DNA from: Pisolithus tinctorius
Lineage: Eukaryota; Basidiomycota; Agaricomycetes; Boletales; Pisolithaceae
DNA: 64,000 bases
Reading direction: 5' to 3'
NCBI GenBank assembly: GCA_024663395.1
Contig: JANFAH010000043.1
Span: 62,001 to 126,000, forward strand
Part shown: piece by piece, positions 1 through 12,198 of the stretch
Numbering within the stretch: the stretch's first letter is position 1
Layout of the letters: every line of letters begins with the position of its first letter
Notes under the pieces: model-generated
The model's database searches: none
What the model saw: the letters and a program-made list of their open reading frames with translations, nothing else
Told to the model about the DNA's origin: nothing
Program-made: the position numbers and the translations under genes

Positions 1-1110
1 ATGATAATGACTCTTCCCATCGGGCTGGGTGCCGGCACTACTTCCAGAAGCAGCAAATCCGACGCTCGACCCTGTCCAACTTGATGATTGCATAACGTGA
101 AGGCATCCTTCGGGGCCCGATGGGTTTACAAGCAACTTATAATCTTTTCGGTGTCAAACTCCCGACACGGCGGCGGCCTGTTCAGGCTTCTCTGGCCATT
201 GTCTGGTATCAACCGAAGAGTCAAGTAGCCAGACCACTCCCAGTTTCCAGAAATGGATCATTCGACAACAGCGTTCGTCTTGTTCCCATGTTAGCCTATG
301 TCGAATCTGGAACGTTAGCTTCGTGATTTGCTCAATTATTCTGCCTACAAATTTTTGTGCCAGACTGATAGCGCGCAGGCCCTCTTAACCAGTAAAACTA
401 GGCATCGACAATGACTCTGATTTCTGCAGCCCTACATCTCTGGGAAACCTAGGAGTCAGATCTCGGGTGGAAATAACCGTGTTTATTGTGAGTAATCAGT
501 TTCCTTTGTCGTTATTATGGAACCGGCGGGAGCTTTCCAGCCAGAAGCGCAGGGGTGATGATTAAACTTTGCCACCAGCTGATTGTATACCATCATGGCA
601 CCTCTGCACGGATCAAGCTGGAAAGTTTTTGCACTCTCACGGTAAACGTTACCTTGGGGCTCCATGAATTTATATGTAATAATATTATGTATACCCTCGC
701 GGGCTCATTGACGTGAGTAGTACTCACGCACCACTTACTCACGCTCACACACCACTCACGCTAACACGTCTCCTATCGCGTCCTCATTGGGACGTGCGGA
801 TCCCTCGATCCTTCCCACTGTGTTGTGCTGTTTGTACACCCTGGGGTATATATACTAGTGCTATCTGTGTGTGTGGGTCATCTCTTCTTTCTCTCTCTCT
901 CTCTCTTTCTCTCTGTGATTGCCCTGTATCAGCGTATACGCTAAATCACTCAATCACAGGCCTATCCACGTTCTGTTGCAGTTGTGATCGTTTGAGTGTG
1001 CTCACCCCTCCGTGGTGAGTTCCAGTGGCATCAAGACCTCCCGTGGATGGAAAAGCTGTGGGTGTGAGGTTGTGGGAAAGTTTTTGCGCGTCACATTCGC
1101 GAAATCCACA
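1..1110. other. Left-edge intergenic DNA, no gene recognised
   Basis: No open frame here is long or resembles a family I know. CpG frequency is ordinary, so this lies outside the decayed repeat island. A pyrimidine (TC)n microsatellite lies at about 881-915, and a TATATA run lies just before it near 848. Confidence 0.5.
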
Positions 1111-1330
1111 TGGGACACGAGTGGTGACGAAGGAACCAAAACTGAGTATGTATGTACTGAATTATATTGCGTTGTAGAGTGGGATAGTTGATGGAAAGTT
1201 TGTAATCATGCCTACTCGTGCAGACACTCGGACTTGATGCGAATCCATATGACATATTGATGCATGATGCCTGATGATGGTTAAGAGGTCACACAAAATG
1301 TACATTTCCGAGATTCATGTTGCAACAGGG
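1110..1330. repeat. Left copy of a segmental duplication (partner 45190-45410)
   Basis: The stretch can be read base for base against 45190-45410. Most differences are C/T or G/A: this copy keeps CpG where the other has TpG or CpA, for example near the shared 'ATTCATGTTGCAACAG' at its right end. The similarity resumes at about 1865 and runs into the membrane-protein pseudogene, matching 46020 onward. The whole 1.1-3.4 kb block is therefore an old duplicate of the 45.2-48.1 kb block. Confidence 0.75.
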
Positions 1331-2024
1331 GTAGCTTCGAGCCTCGGCATGGTAACTTAGTGTCTCATATCGGTGTCTGTAGATGTAGACTAGGATTTTT
1401 TGGTTCTGTTTTATTAGTATATATCTACCATTTCCTCCCCTCCCCCCGTCGATGACGACCGCGATTGGTATTGTAGTTTTCACACGCCTTGTTAGTTTCG
1501 GTCAGCAGCATGTTTCAAATTCGTATGCCACATGCTGTTGGCTACCTGAGTCTACATCGAGTCACCAAGCAAGGCTAACAACGCCATTGTTTGCCGGTAG
1601 TCTAGATCTAAAACGAACAGGGTTACCCTACCTCGAATTTGCAATGTTAATACATAACAGAAGACAGGGCCATCGTGGATGGCAGTCGCCTCCTTGACAG
1701 GCATGCCATAGGCAAGGGGCTCACCGTCCTGTAAAACATGAAGAAGACACAAACCTCGTGTTCAACCAAGCACAGCGCCCTTGTAATCATGCAGTAAGCG
1801 TTATACTGTATGCGTCTGTTACTTACGCAAAGTTCACTGCTACTGCACATGGCCGGTTCCCGAGTCAATAAAATCCTGGTTTAAGACAAGCAATACATGA
1901 AGTATCTCGATAATCGTCCCCTGGATAGCAATACAATGACATGCTGTGCTCCGATGGTAAAATAAAAGTACTCACGAGCTGGTGAATAAACGTATTTGAT
2001 AACGTATGGTATAGCCCCTGCGAG

Positions 2025-3345
2025 CTACACGCCTGCGGCGCCGTCAAGATGCTCTGTCCTTCCGCCACACTCTAGGCGTTCTTCATACACGACATCATGG
2101 ATCACATATCCTGCACACCCCCGCTCCTGCAGGGACTCGCCATTCCATCTAACCCACGCAACCCAATACCTGGCAGGACCGCCGAAGAAGATAACACCGT
2201 TTATCACGATAGCGGTCGTGGTCGTAATCCGAGGAGGAGCCGGCCCCAGTTCGCTTTTGTGCCCGTTGTCCTCACATGGGGTGGGTTTCAGGTCTGTTCG
2301 CGCTCATTTACTCTGCCTCGCCCAGGCGGTCTTTCGTGTTCTCTCCCTTCTATACATCCCTCGCCCTCACCTCCCTGATAGCATCTCTCGTTTCCTTCGC
2401 CATTCCCGTGCCCCCTGTCATTCGTTCACCCTCCTGTACCCTTGCAACATCTCTACGATCACGATCACGCCAAAGCAAAGAAGGCCCAAGAAAAGAAAGG
2501 CCGATCGTTGCGTTGGGGCTGAGTGGGGCAAGAGTGGATGGATCGGCTGTAGATCCGGAGTGCCATACCAAGACAAGGATGTAAACGACAAAAAAGACCA
2601 TGGACCTGCATGTATGCGGAATGAGAACCCAGTCAACCACACTCTGGGCATACCAACATTACCCAGACGTCCCACAAATAGAAATGCAATGGTGCTCTGG
2701 TCCTCTCGTGCCCACTTTGTGGCACGAGAAAATGGGTGAGACGTATAACGATCACTGACAAGAATATTAGGCCGGAGACGAGATTCGGCATCGTCCATGC
2801 TCGGACGAGGGAATCGATGAACGACCCTTGGAAATCCTTGAATCTGACCAGTACAGCACCCACGTTGGCAGTGGTCCATTCGTCGGGGAAGGGCAGACAG
2901 AGGTCATGATGATATCGGGTGGTTGCAGGATGGGACTCATCTGTGCATACGGATTCCTTGCACGGTTGCTGGCTCCGCATGTGCGGAGCAACCTGTCGAT
3001 ATCTGGCTGACTGACCTCGATGTTTTCGACGAGCCTCGCGATCATCGAAAAGTACAAGGAGAGCTTCATCATGAGGTGTAGATGTCCCGTCTCCGGAGCA
3101 TGTTTGCGGACGTGGTCATCCGGGCCTTGGCAGGAGAGAGACTCTTTGCACGCGACTGGGAGGACGAGTGGGTGATGACCGTGTTCGACGTCTAGGTTAC
3201 TATATAACGAGAACATACGCAGTCACCTGCTAAAGGGGCTTTACTGGTACAAATCGTCGTTCACATTCACGTTCTTGGCGGTGAAGCCCATACTGGGAAA
3301 TCCTGCGCAAGGCGAGGTGAGTCAGGAGTGGGGAAGTTGAGAATG
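2025..3345 (-). pseudogene. Decayed copy of a fungal multi-pass membrane protein gene
   Basis: Fragments in all three minus frames match the protein at 46206-48050 in order. These are the RQERE..FVPV segment near 3240-3290, the 'EVSQPDIDRLLR' segment near 3000, 'DEWTTANVG..LVRFK' near 2850, 'SMVFFVVYILVLVWHSGST' near 2600, and a VVYEE..DGAAGV tail ending at 2025. Several frameshifts and the loss of most of the central transmembrane part (about 2650-2760) show that it is dead. It belongs to a segmental duplication shared with 45.2-48.1 kb. The function of the family is unknown to me. Confidence 0.8.
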
Positions 3346-3449
3346 CTATGATCTCAGAAGCGAGTCGATCACGAGCGGTGTTCGGTGTCGTGAAGTAGTG
3401 GTGGATACATTGATGCGTAAGGCTCAGAAGGAGGAGTCGAACATAGTCT

Positions 3450-4295
3450 CCTCTAAGCAAACTAAGGACTCGACGAAACGCAATCGCTCCTTCGAAGTCG
3501 GATGAATGCGTACCTCAGAGGAATGGGTCCCGGTGGATTTGGGACCTGTGCCAAGGGTGAGGATGGGGTGTCTGCCATTGGGTGGGTCCAATCTAGGTAG
3601 TTTCGCCGTCCCTGGTATCATCCAGGAGCTGTCCTTCCAGTGTTCTCATTATCTGTGCACGAGACTCCCTTGTTTTGCTAACCTGGGAATTGTTTATGTA
3701 ACGCCGTATCTGTTTCAATCAACCCGTGCTATTCCAAGTCCTGGGTTGCCCAGAGGGTCAGCTTATATTATGTAGTACGTTTGCACGATCCACACTACCA
3801 CTCTTTCGACAAGGACAACTTGATATAACCATTCTTTGTGCTGCTCTTGATTTTCGTTCGACACCTACATTGTCACATTGTCGTGGTATTCTATACGGCC
3901 GACGCATACACGAATATATGTGATTTGATTTTATCTTGCCGCACTGTACCGCGTCTCGAGCCATAACCAAAGTAGCAAAGAAACGTGTGTCAAACACAGT
4001 GACGATTCTCCTTTCCCTCCATGTTTCTGAAAACGGCTTGCCCTGATTCAACAGTGGGTGTTCTGTCCACGCGCACACAAGCCTCGACATCGACATTACC
4101 CATATCAGTCGATATATATCTTCTTCCAGAACGATCTAGCCCCGGCCCTCAAGGCAGAAGACAGCCATTTCTGCCGTATCGGTCCGATCGGGGAACGAAA
4201 TTGACGCTGCGATAAGCTGTTTGTCGCCCTTCCACCAGTCCTATCCTCTACCCACTCGCTTTTGCATTGACGTTGACCATCTGCCATCAGAAATC
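3450..4295. other. Intergenic region and presumed promoter/5' UTR of the GTPase gene
   Basis: I see no coding similarity. Composition is ordinary and CpG is present. The last 200 bases before 4296 are pyrimidine-rich in places, as is common ahead of fungal start codons, but no TATA box or other site could be assigned with confidence. Confidence 0.4.
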
Positions 4296-7200
4296 ATGAG
4301 TGACAAGCCACTGCGTGATGCTGTCCGGCGTCTCAAGTTTCGAGTCCTCATCATCGGTAGGGCAAATGCAGGGAAGACATCCATCTTACAAAGAGTCTGC
4401 GAAACGACGGAGAGCCCGAAGATATACAGGGTTAGCGGAGGTCGCCATGAAGAGGTAGTGTCTTGCCTAGTTTTGAACGCTCCCGACCTTATCATTTGAT
4501 TAGGTTCACCTCGACCCTACTATTGAGGTCAGTCAACAGTCTTTGTCGGTGATAGGGATTTTTTGACTATGACACGATTAGCGTGGCAATCACAACATCG
4601 AGGACGAGCTCATATTCACGAATCACGAGGGTTATATTTTCCATGACTCTTGTGGTTTTGAAGCCGGCAATGAAGACGAGCTACGAGCAGTCCAAGATTT
4701 TGTGCACAGAAAGGTGACTGAGCGCCGATTGCGGAGCAGACTACATGCTATCTGGTGTGTTACAATGTTATTGCCAACTCATGAGATTGGCGAGCTCACG
4801 CGCCATTTTTAGGTATTGCATTCCAATGGAAAGTGCTCGTCCGGCCTTGGATATGAAATTCTTTGACGCTGTTTGTTCAGATAAAAATGGTATGTCTGAA
4901 TTGCGAGGTCACACGTTGAGTCTGATACATGTGTGATACACAGTGCCAGTAATTGCAGTTTTCACAAAGTATGACCAATTCAAACTAGATGTTCAGATGG
5001 AATTGGAAGACAGATCTGAAGGAAATGCTACTCTGACCTTGGAGGATATCAATGAAGAGGCAGAGAAGATTTTTCAGGATGAGTACTGGAATGTAGTAAA
5101 GGGGAGTTCACCAAAATATGTCAGGTTGGAAAGTGAGATTCATCCATGCTTACATTAAATTTGGTTGATTGGTGTGGGTCAGATATGCACGAACCTGGTG
5201 CAAGCTGCAGTGGCTTGATAATAGAAACAGCAGATGCACTGCATGAGGATGTGCTAAGACATATGCTAGTGGCTGTACAAAGGGAAAATCTAATGATAAG
5301 TTTGGAAATGGCAGTGAAGAGGTAAGCATTAGGTCATGTAGTGGAACACTACCTCACATGCTGCAGGACAAGTTTTGAGAGTGATGGAAGAAGGATTGTT
5401 GAGTCATGCATGAGGTACTTTCCACATCTATGGGTATGTACACAAAGTTTGTGTTGTGTGGCTGATGCCTCATGACTTGTCTGCCTCTGCCACTGCTGCT
5501 CTACAGTTGGTAAGTGATCTTGTTTGATTACAATGTGCTGGAGTCTCATGGTTGTTATGCCACCATTGCTCTTCAGCCTGTAAGTGACCTCATAGGATGA
5601 CAGCATGCTGAAGACTCATGGTTGTGCTGCCATTGCTGCTGCAGACTGTGGGTGATCTCCTGTAATGATAGTGGGCTGAATTCCTATGGTTGGCCTGTCA
5701 TTGCTGCTCCTCAGGGTGTAAGTGATATCATGTGATAATGGTGTGCTGGAGTCTCATGGTTTCCTTGCCATTGTTACTCTTCAGCTTGTAAGTGATCTCA
5801 TGAGATGACCACCTGCTGAAGTCTCATGGTTTGGCTGCCATTGCTGCTCTTCAGCTTGTAAGTGATCTCATGGGATTATGCTGCACTGAAGTCTAATGGT
5901 TTCCCTGCCATTTCTGCTCTGTAGGGTGTAAGTGATCTCATGTGATGGCAGTTTGCTGGAGTCTCATGGTTGTCTTGCCATTGCTGCTCTTCAGTTTGTA
6001 AGTGATCTCATGTGATGACAGTGTGTTGGAGTCCCATGGTTGACTTGCCATTGCTGCTCTTCAGCTTGTAAGTGATCTCATGTGATGGTAGTATGCTGGA
6101 TTCTCATGGTTGCCTTGCCATTGCTGCTCTTCAGGATGTAAGTGACCTCATGTGATGGCAGTGTGCTGGATTCTCATGGTTGCCTTGTCATTGGTGCCCT
6201 TCAGGGTGTAAGTGATCTCATGTGATGGCAGTGTGCTGAAGACTCATGGTTACCTTGCCATTGCTGCTCTTCAGCTCGTAAGTGATCTGATGTGATGGCA
6301 GTGTGCTGGATTCTCATGGTTGCCTTGTCATTGTGGCCCTTCAGGGTGTAAGTGATCTCATGTGATGACAGTGTGCTGAAGACTCATGGTTGCCCTGCCA
6401 TTGCTGCTCTTCAGCTTGTAAGTGATCTCATGTGATGGCAGTGTGTTGGAGTCTCATGGTTGCCTTGCCATTGCTGCTGTTCAGCTTGTAAGTGATCTCA
6501 TGTGATGGCAGTGTGCTGGATTCTCATGGTTGCCTTGCCATTGCTGCTCTTCAGGATGTAAGTGATCTCATGTGATGGCAGTGTGCTGTAGTCTCATGGT
6601 TGCCCTGCCATTGCTGCTCTTCAGGATGTGAGTGATATCATGTGATGGCAGTGTGCTGGATTCTCATGGTTGCCCTGTCATTGCTGCTCTTTAGGATGTA
6701 TGTGATCTCATGTGATGTGTTCTGGAGTCTCATGGTTGCCCTGCCATTGCTGCTCTTCAGGATGTGAGTGATATCATTGATGGCAGTGTGCTGGAATCTC
6801 ATGGTTGCCTTGCCATTGCTGCTCTTCAGGCTGTAAGTGATATCATGTGATGGCAGTGTGCTGGATTCTCATGGTTGCATTGCCATCACTGCTTTTCAGC
6901 ATGTAAGTGATCTCACATGATGACAGTGTGCTGGAGTGTCATGGTTGACTTGCCATTGCTGCTCTTCAGGGTGTAAGTGATCTCATGTGTTGGCAGTGTG
7001 CTGGATTCTCATGGTTGCCTTACCATTGCTGCTCTTCAGTGTGTAAGTGACCTCACATGATGACAGTGTGCTGGAGTCTCATGGTTTCCTTGTCATTGCT
7101 ACTCTTCAGGATGTAAGTGATCTCATGTGATGGCAGTGTGCTGGATTCTCATGGTTGCCTTGCCATTGCTGCTCTTCAGGATGTAAGTGATCTCATGTGA

Positions 7201-8085
7201 TGGCAGTGTGCTGGATTCTCATGGTTGCCCTGTCATTGCTGCTCTTCAGGCTGTAAGTGATCTGATGTGATGGCAGTGTGCTGCAGTCTCATGGTTGCCC
7301 TGCCATTGCTGCTCTTCAGGATGTGAGTGATATCATGTGATGGCAGTGTGCTGGATTCTCATGGTTGCCTTACCATTGCTGCTCTTCAGGCTGTAAGTGA
7401 TCTCATGTGATGGCAGTGTTCTGGAGCCTCATGGTTGCCTTGCCATTGCTGCTTGTCAGGCTGTAAGTGATATCATGTGATGGCAGTGTGCTGGAGTCTC
7501 ATGGTTGCCTTGTCATTGGTGCCCTTCAGGGTGTAAGTGATCTCATGTGATGGCAGTGTGCTGGATTCTCATGGTTGCCTTGCCATTGCTGCTCTTCAGG
7601 ATGTAAGTGATCTCATGTGATAGCAGTGTGCTGGATTCTCATGGTTGCCTTGTCATTGCTGCTCTTCAGCTTGTAAGTGATCTCATGTGTTGGCAGTGTG
7701 CTGGAGTGTCATGGTTGACTTGCCATTGCTGCTCTCCAGGCTGTAAGTGATCTCATGTGATGGCAGTGTGCTGGAGTCTCATGGTTGCCCTGCCATTGCT
7801 GCTCTTCAGGCTGTAAGTGATCTCATGTGATGGCAGTGTGCTGGAGTCTCATCATTGCCTTGCCATTGCTGCTCTTCAGTGTGTAAGTGATCTCATGTGA
7901 TGGCAGTGTGCTGGATTCTCATGGTTTGCCTGCCATCGCTGCTCTTCAGACTGTTAGTGATCTCTTGTGATGACAGTATGCTGAAGGCTCATGGTTGCTC
8001 TGCCATTGTTCTTCAGACTGTAAGTGGTCTCATGTGCTCACAGCCTGCTGGGTGCTGTTCTTCCATCTCTCATCCACTTCTTTGA
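4296..8085 (+). CDS. P-loop GTPase (G-domain protein) whose 3' end runs into a minisatellite
   Basis: Exons 4296-4454, 4504-4527 (a 24-nt microexon), 4582-4754, 4813-4889, 4944-5132, 5183-5321 and 5367-5433 join in frame to give 276 residues. All introns are GT-AG and 46-58 nt long. G1 is GRANAGKTS (residues 21-29), G3 is DSCGFE, and G4 is TKYD. This places it in the family of stand-alone G-domain proteins common in mushroom-forming fungi, whose cellular role is not established. After ..YFPHLW the reading frame is in phase 0 and meets a GT donor at 5434. From there the gene enters a 70-bp tandem array whose units each carry an acceptor, a triplet and a donor. A possible final exon at 8044-8085 ends in TGA, but the true 3' end cannot be fixed from sequence. 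Start chosen: the first ATG that gives the P-loop near the N terminus. Confidence 0.8.
5434..8060 (+). repeat. 70-bp minisatellite, about 37 units, each with splice-acceptor and splice-donor motifs
   Basis: From 5517 to 8019 I count 37 occurrences of (C/T)AG-NNN-GT(A/G)AGT-like sequence at a mean spacing of about 69.4 bases. The unit core reads GTAAGTGATCTCATG.., then GTGTGCTGGA.., then TTGCTGCTCTTCAG. The first unit is the intron after GTPase exon 7, so the array seems to have grown from that intron. The triplet between AG and GT is the most varied position: GAT 9, CTT 6, GGT 6, GCT 6, ACT 3, TGT 2, and five single variants. There is almost no CpG in the array. Confidence 0.9.
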
Positions 8086-8089
8086 TCAT

Positions 8090-10270
8090 GTTTAATAGCT
8101 GTCCATTTTAACTATCCTCCAGCAATTCTTTGTACAGGTATTTTAAATGTTGTTCATTGTGATCTTGGCTTCACATATGGGTTAGATTGATTTGGACCTG
8201 AATGATCCTCACAAACTACATCATGTTTTGATTGGTATACATGTATCATTTATTTATTCATATGAGTCTCATTCATATATAGTTTCCACACTGATTTTGG
8301 AATCTGCTTCTATCCTCTTTCTATCTTCAGCTGTTTCCCTTTTGAAAGCTTTACAACAATCATGCTGCAGGTTTAGCAGTCTATATTCCAACATCAAATC
8401 TGTGTTCCCCCTTTCTCCTGATCAAGATCATACCAATGATTATCTGGCCTTTGTTCTTGAGCATAGACTTGGTAGATCTTCTTGTTCCTTATTTCTTCAC
8501 ATGTGCTAATTGCTTTCTAGTTCCTTTTTCAGGCCAAGTACAAAGGCCATAGACAGATTGTTGATAAAATTTGCCAACATCACAGCATTGCAATCACTGG
8601 TGGGAAACTTTGTTGGCCATTGACATCTGTGTGGAAATCAAATCAATAAATTGGTGAACTGGGAATGCCTTTCTGTCAGGTAGACCCAAGCCTGGCACTT
8701 CCTCTGCTAGCATCTGCCTGTTTTATTGCATACCACTAGGTTGTCAACTTTGCAAAATCTACTTAGTTGATGCCAGCTGTAACCATGACAACAAGAACCT
8801 GAGCAAATGAAATTTGGCTGTGACCAAGTAATTGGTATGTAAATTCCATTTTCTGCAATGCTCTCAATAGGGCAGTGTGAATGCACCCAGAGATCCTTGA
8901 CCTGCACAATCTTATACCTAAAACATGTGAAAAGCTGTGTAATATGTGATTGATAGGGCAACAGTGACAAGGTTCAATCTTTTGACAGCCATAGCTTCTT
9001 GTTGGTATAGTGTGATGATGTATATGAGTTACTTGATAGGCCTGCAACATATGTGTGAATGATGGTACTAGTAGACTCATTGTTGAGAGGTCATTGGTTG
9101 AGCATGTGGAAGAACATGAAAAGAAGTAACCAAACAAGGTCATTCAGTCCTCAGGAATGTTGCCAGTGAAGCATGAAGAGAGCAAAGCCTGAAGGTGAAG
9201 GGGGTGAATGTGTCATAATGATAGGTTCCAAAGTTTGAAAGCATAACTTTCTGTTAGATTTGGCTCCTGAATCTCACAGATGAGACTGCTTTTGTAGTGT
9301 ATCAATGGGTTCACACCCAGCATTTCAAGTATTGTTATGTATTTAGTTTCATACTGTAAAGCTGTCATCTCAGATGTGTTGCTAGTTGTGCACAACTGAG
9401 CTAGTGAGTACAAATGCATTTATCCTTTTTACTGTGTTCACCCTGCATCTAGTTTTATCTGTCTAGTTTTCTTTTACCTTCAACAGGTAGAGCAGGAGAA
9501 GGTTAGGCAGAGAAGAGCCAGGTAGTGAATGGTCTGCATAATGTTGTGTACAATAACTTTCTGATGAACAACATCACATCAGCAAAACACAAAGTTGCTA
9601 TGCAGTGCTGAACAGCCACCTATGGGTGCCACAGTGCCACATGAAGGTCCCCCACTGTCCAGTGACCACAGCACACTAAAATACTGCATTTCAAAGCACC
9701 ATCATATTTTAATTGGAATTATAAATGTTAAATAGCCTGCCTGCATCATTGGCATTGCAATATATATGTTCTTTTGAGTGATATTGCATGTTTTAGGGTG
9801 CCCTGTGCTGCTGTGTGACACTGTGCCAAAAAAGATGTTTTGCTAACACAAGAAATTAACCAAATACTGCTTGGTTTCAGCCTTGTCTTTGGTCATTTGT
9901 ACTGCATGTTGATTCAAATGGACCATTCTTTCTGCATCTTCTCACTATTATGCTGGCTCCTTATCTCCACCAGTAGCATTACTGACTCTTGCCTTGTGCT
10001 TGACATATGTTGCTATTGTTCAAAGGCTCAGCATGAGAAGGCAAGGATGGACTTTGCTATTGCCCATAAAGACTAGACTCTGGAGGGCTGGAAACAGGTG
10101 ATAGGGTCAGATTAGACTAAGATTAATCATCTGGGGTCAGATGGGAAGAAGTGGGCTTCAAAAAAGCTTAGTGAGAGGTTGGTGCAGGGTACAGTCAAGT
10201 TTGGGGGGGGACTTGGTGATGAGGGGGTGTATGGGCTGCAATTGCACTGGATATGCATGCAAGATTGAGG
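8090..10270. other. CpG-depleted stretch without a recognisable gene
   Basis: Short open frames occur on both strands but none shows motifs of a known family. CpG is virtually absent while TG and CA are abundant, as expected of old methylated repeat DNA. It may contain mobile-element remnants too decayed to name. Confidence 0.5.
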
Positions 10271-10271
10271 G

Positions 10272-10597
10272 GAGGATGGATTCTGTCACTCACCATGCAT
10301 GACACCCCACAGCACAATGGGATCACTGAACATCTCAACCACACCATACTGGAAAAAGTCCATGCTGTCTGGTTATAGAATAGAACACCTATCAAAGTTG
10401 TGACCAGAAAAAGGCCCCTAGCCAAGCTTGCCTGTGGGGTTCAAATGTCTGGGCATGAGTTGGAAGTGAGACCAAGCTGGGAGGACATGTTATGGAAGGC
10501 AGATGGGTTGGAATTGATGATAATATCCCCAATGGCTGCCATGTATACTGGCCAGAAAGGAAGTCAGTCACTGTCAAAAGAAATGTACAGTGGCTCA
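10272..10597 (+). pseudogene. Ty1/copia integrase C-terminal remnant
   Basis: Plus-strand translation gives 'HDTPQHNGITEHLNHTILEK', the region around the catalytic Glu of copia integrases, then 'VWL' and an in-frame stop, 'NRTPIK', and later in another frame 'VYWPERKSVTVKRNVQW', the copia-specific segment after the integrase core. Frameshifts and the stop show decay. The end at about 10597 coincides with a MITE-like insertion. It lies opposite in orientation to the copia reverse transcriptase at 10944-11696, so the two are separate copies or an inverted one. Confidence 0.7.
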
Positions 10598-10797
10598 CAA
10601 AATTGTCCCAATGTTTGCAGGCTTTTCATTAATCATGGTGTAGGAGGCTGTGAACTATCATCATCTAGTCCAAAATGTTGGTGGATGGATCGAAGCAGCT
10701 GGTCATGGCTTTCTCACAAGCCATATTACATAATATTTGGATAACAACTGGTGACAGAATACCCAAATGAAAATGACAGCTCATTGGGACAATTTTG
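10598..10797. mobile_element. MITE-like element with 16-bp terminal inverted repeats
   Basis: CAAAATTGTCCCAATG at 10598-10613 is repeated as its exact reverse complement at 10782-10797, enclosing 168 bases without coding capacity. It interrupts the copia integrase remnant just after the VQW codons. A TA lies 9-10 bases left of the left repeat and another beyond the right one. The real ends may therefore be a few bases further out, as in Tc1/mariner-derived MITEs, but I could not align those outer bases well. Confidence 0.6.
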
Positions 10798-10943
10798 GAA
10801 TTTTATGCTACACAAGGGATGTAGTCCTTGGGAACACATAAGATGCTATAAGATGCTCCCCAATGCTTACATAATGTATTACATGGTCTACTGAATGATT
10901 TGTCAACAAGAAAACAATGACAAACAATGGTTTTTCTTTTTCT

Positions 10944-11696
10944 TCACCAAGTCTTCATTCTGAGAAGGTAATGATAGGTTCTTCTGACCACGTCCCAGTG
11001 GGGCATCCCAGGGTTTCCAGAGAAGTGAGAGATGGTGGTCATGGTGTAGGAGATATTGGGGTGAGTGCCAAGAGAGGTGTACATTAGTGGACTGACAGCT
11101 TCATGGTATGGTATGTGTTTCATGGCAGCAAAGTTGGCACCAGTGGAGGGTGATTGACCTGAGTGGAGCTTTGTACTAGGTTCCATGGGATTTGATACAG
11201 GCTTCAACTCATTCAAACCAAAACAATGGATGATTGATTTGATGTAGGGATGCTGGCATAGTGAGATAGTGCATTCATCTCTGTTTCTGGTGACCTCTAT
11301 CCTGAGCAGCCAATGGAGCTTGCCAAGGTCAGTGATCTCAACATACTTTCTGATATCCTTTTTGAACTCATTGATTTTGCTCAGAAGTGTAGCAGTGATA
11401 GTGCAGTTGTTGACATGTATGACAATGATCATGAGCTCACCAGTGCTGTGATGCCAGAAGTACACAGCTTGGTTGACAGAACACTGGGTGAACTTTAGCT
11501 TGTCTATTAATATTTCCACTAGCCTTTGGTACCAGCAGCAACTGCTCTGCTTTAGGCCATACAGCATTTTGCAAAGGCAACAGACATTGCATGGGTGATT
11601 GGGAGACTCAAATCCAGGAGGCTGGTGCATGTAGATGACCTTGTCATCAGTGAGCATTCCATTTAGATACACTCCTTTAATGTCAATCTGATGGAG
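10944..11696 (-). pseudogene. Ty1/copia reverse transcriptase / RNase H-linker fragment, catalytic Asps lost
   Basis: An uninterrupted minus-strand frame begins inside the neighbouring LTR and reads 'TLHQIDIKGVYLNGMLTDD', then 'MHQPPGFESP', 'KMLYGLKQS..WY', and later 'ISYTMTTISHFSGNPGMPHW', the order seen in copia polymerases. The catalytic (Y/V)VDD site reads IHVNNCTI: both Asp codons (GAC) have become AAC. G-to-A is what deamination of CpG on the opposite strand would give. The ORF is long but must be dead. Its 5' part is cut by the family-B LTR at 11697. Confidence 0.85.
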
Positions 11697-12186
11697 TGTC
11701 ATAGCTGTGCCTTGACCCTGGCTGGACTCAGCTGCACTCTCACTCAGTTTGGCCAGTTGGTCTAGCACAGTTAGCACTGCTTTGCAGTGTGTGTCATCTC
11801 AGTTGAGCCTGACCCAGCTTCATCCCTGGTCTTCCCTCATCTCTGTCCTGGTCTCTGGTCATCTTAGTCAGGTCTTACTAATACTGTTCTTACCAATCAC
11901 CTTAGCAATCTTTGCAAGACCAGCATTACTGGTCTCTGTACTATAGTTTGTCTCTAGTATATAAACCCATAGTTACTTGGCCTGTACTTCTCCAGTCTGA
12001 AATCCTCTTCTCTGCCACAGACTCAGACTGAAACCCATGCAAGGGAATAGTGCTGCATCCTCAGTCACTAAGTCCAACCAGTCCACCCTCTGTATCTCTG
12101 CTTCCCCTCTGATCCTGACTCTTCAGCCTTGCATGCCCACTTCAGTCTCTGGTCTGGTCTTGAACCTGGACACCCTGGACTTGACA
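11697..12186 (+). mobile_element. Family-B LTR (5' LTR remnant, plus orientation)
   Basis: It starts TGTCATAG and ends ACTTGACA, with a TATATAAA box at 11958-11965. It matches the LTRs at 22253, 42753 and 62318 in reverse orientation. It is followed by GT, a 10-nt sequence complementary to 11994-12003, and CAC, which is the arrangement after the family-A 5' LTRs. So this is a 5' LTR with its priming site rather than a solo LTR. No 5-bp duplication flanks it (TGGAG on the left, GTATT on the right), consistent with a truncated element. It interrupts the copia reverse transcriptase gene. Confidence 0.8.
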
Positions 12187-12188
12187 GT

Positions 12189-12198
12189 ATTTCAGACT
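12189..12198 (+). promoter_or_regulatory. Self-complementary primer-binding site of family B
   Basis: ATTTCAGACT begins 2 bases after the LTR end. It is the exact reverse complement of AGTCTGAAAT at 11994-12003, which lies 34 bases after the TATAAA at 11960, where transcription should begin. The layout GT-site-CAC equals that of family A, although the sequence of the site differs. Confidence 0.7.

Noticed and set aside
713..1018. 101-codon open frame with Ser/Leu repeats
   Set aside because: It is carried by a (TC)n microsatellite and has no similarity to a known protein or to the duplicated block.
5434..8060. CRISPR-like regular array
   Set aside because: The units are nearly identical over their whole length with no spacer structure, and the context is eukaryotic; it is a minisatellite.
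11692..12191. Solo LTR with 5-bp duplication at 11697-12186
   Set aside because: The flanks differ (TGGAG versus GTATT), and a priming site follows the LTR, so it is a 5' LTR remnant instead.
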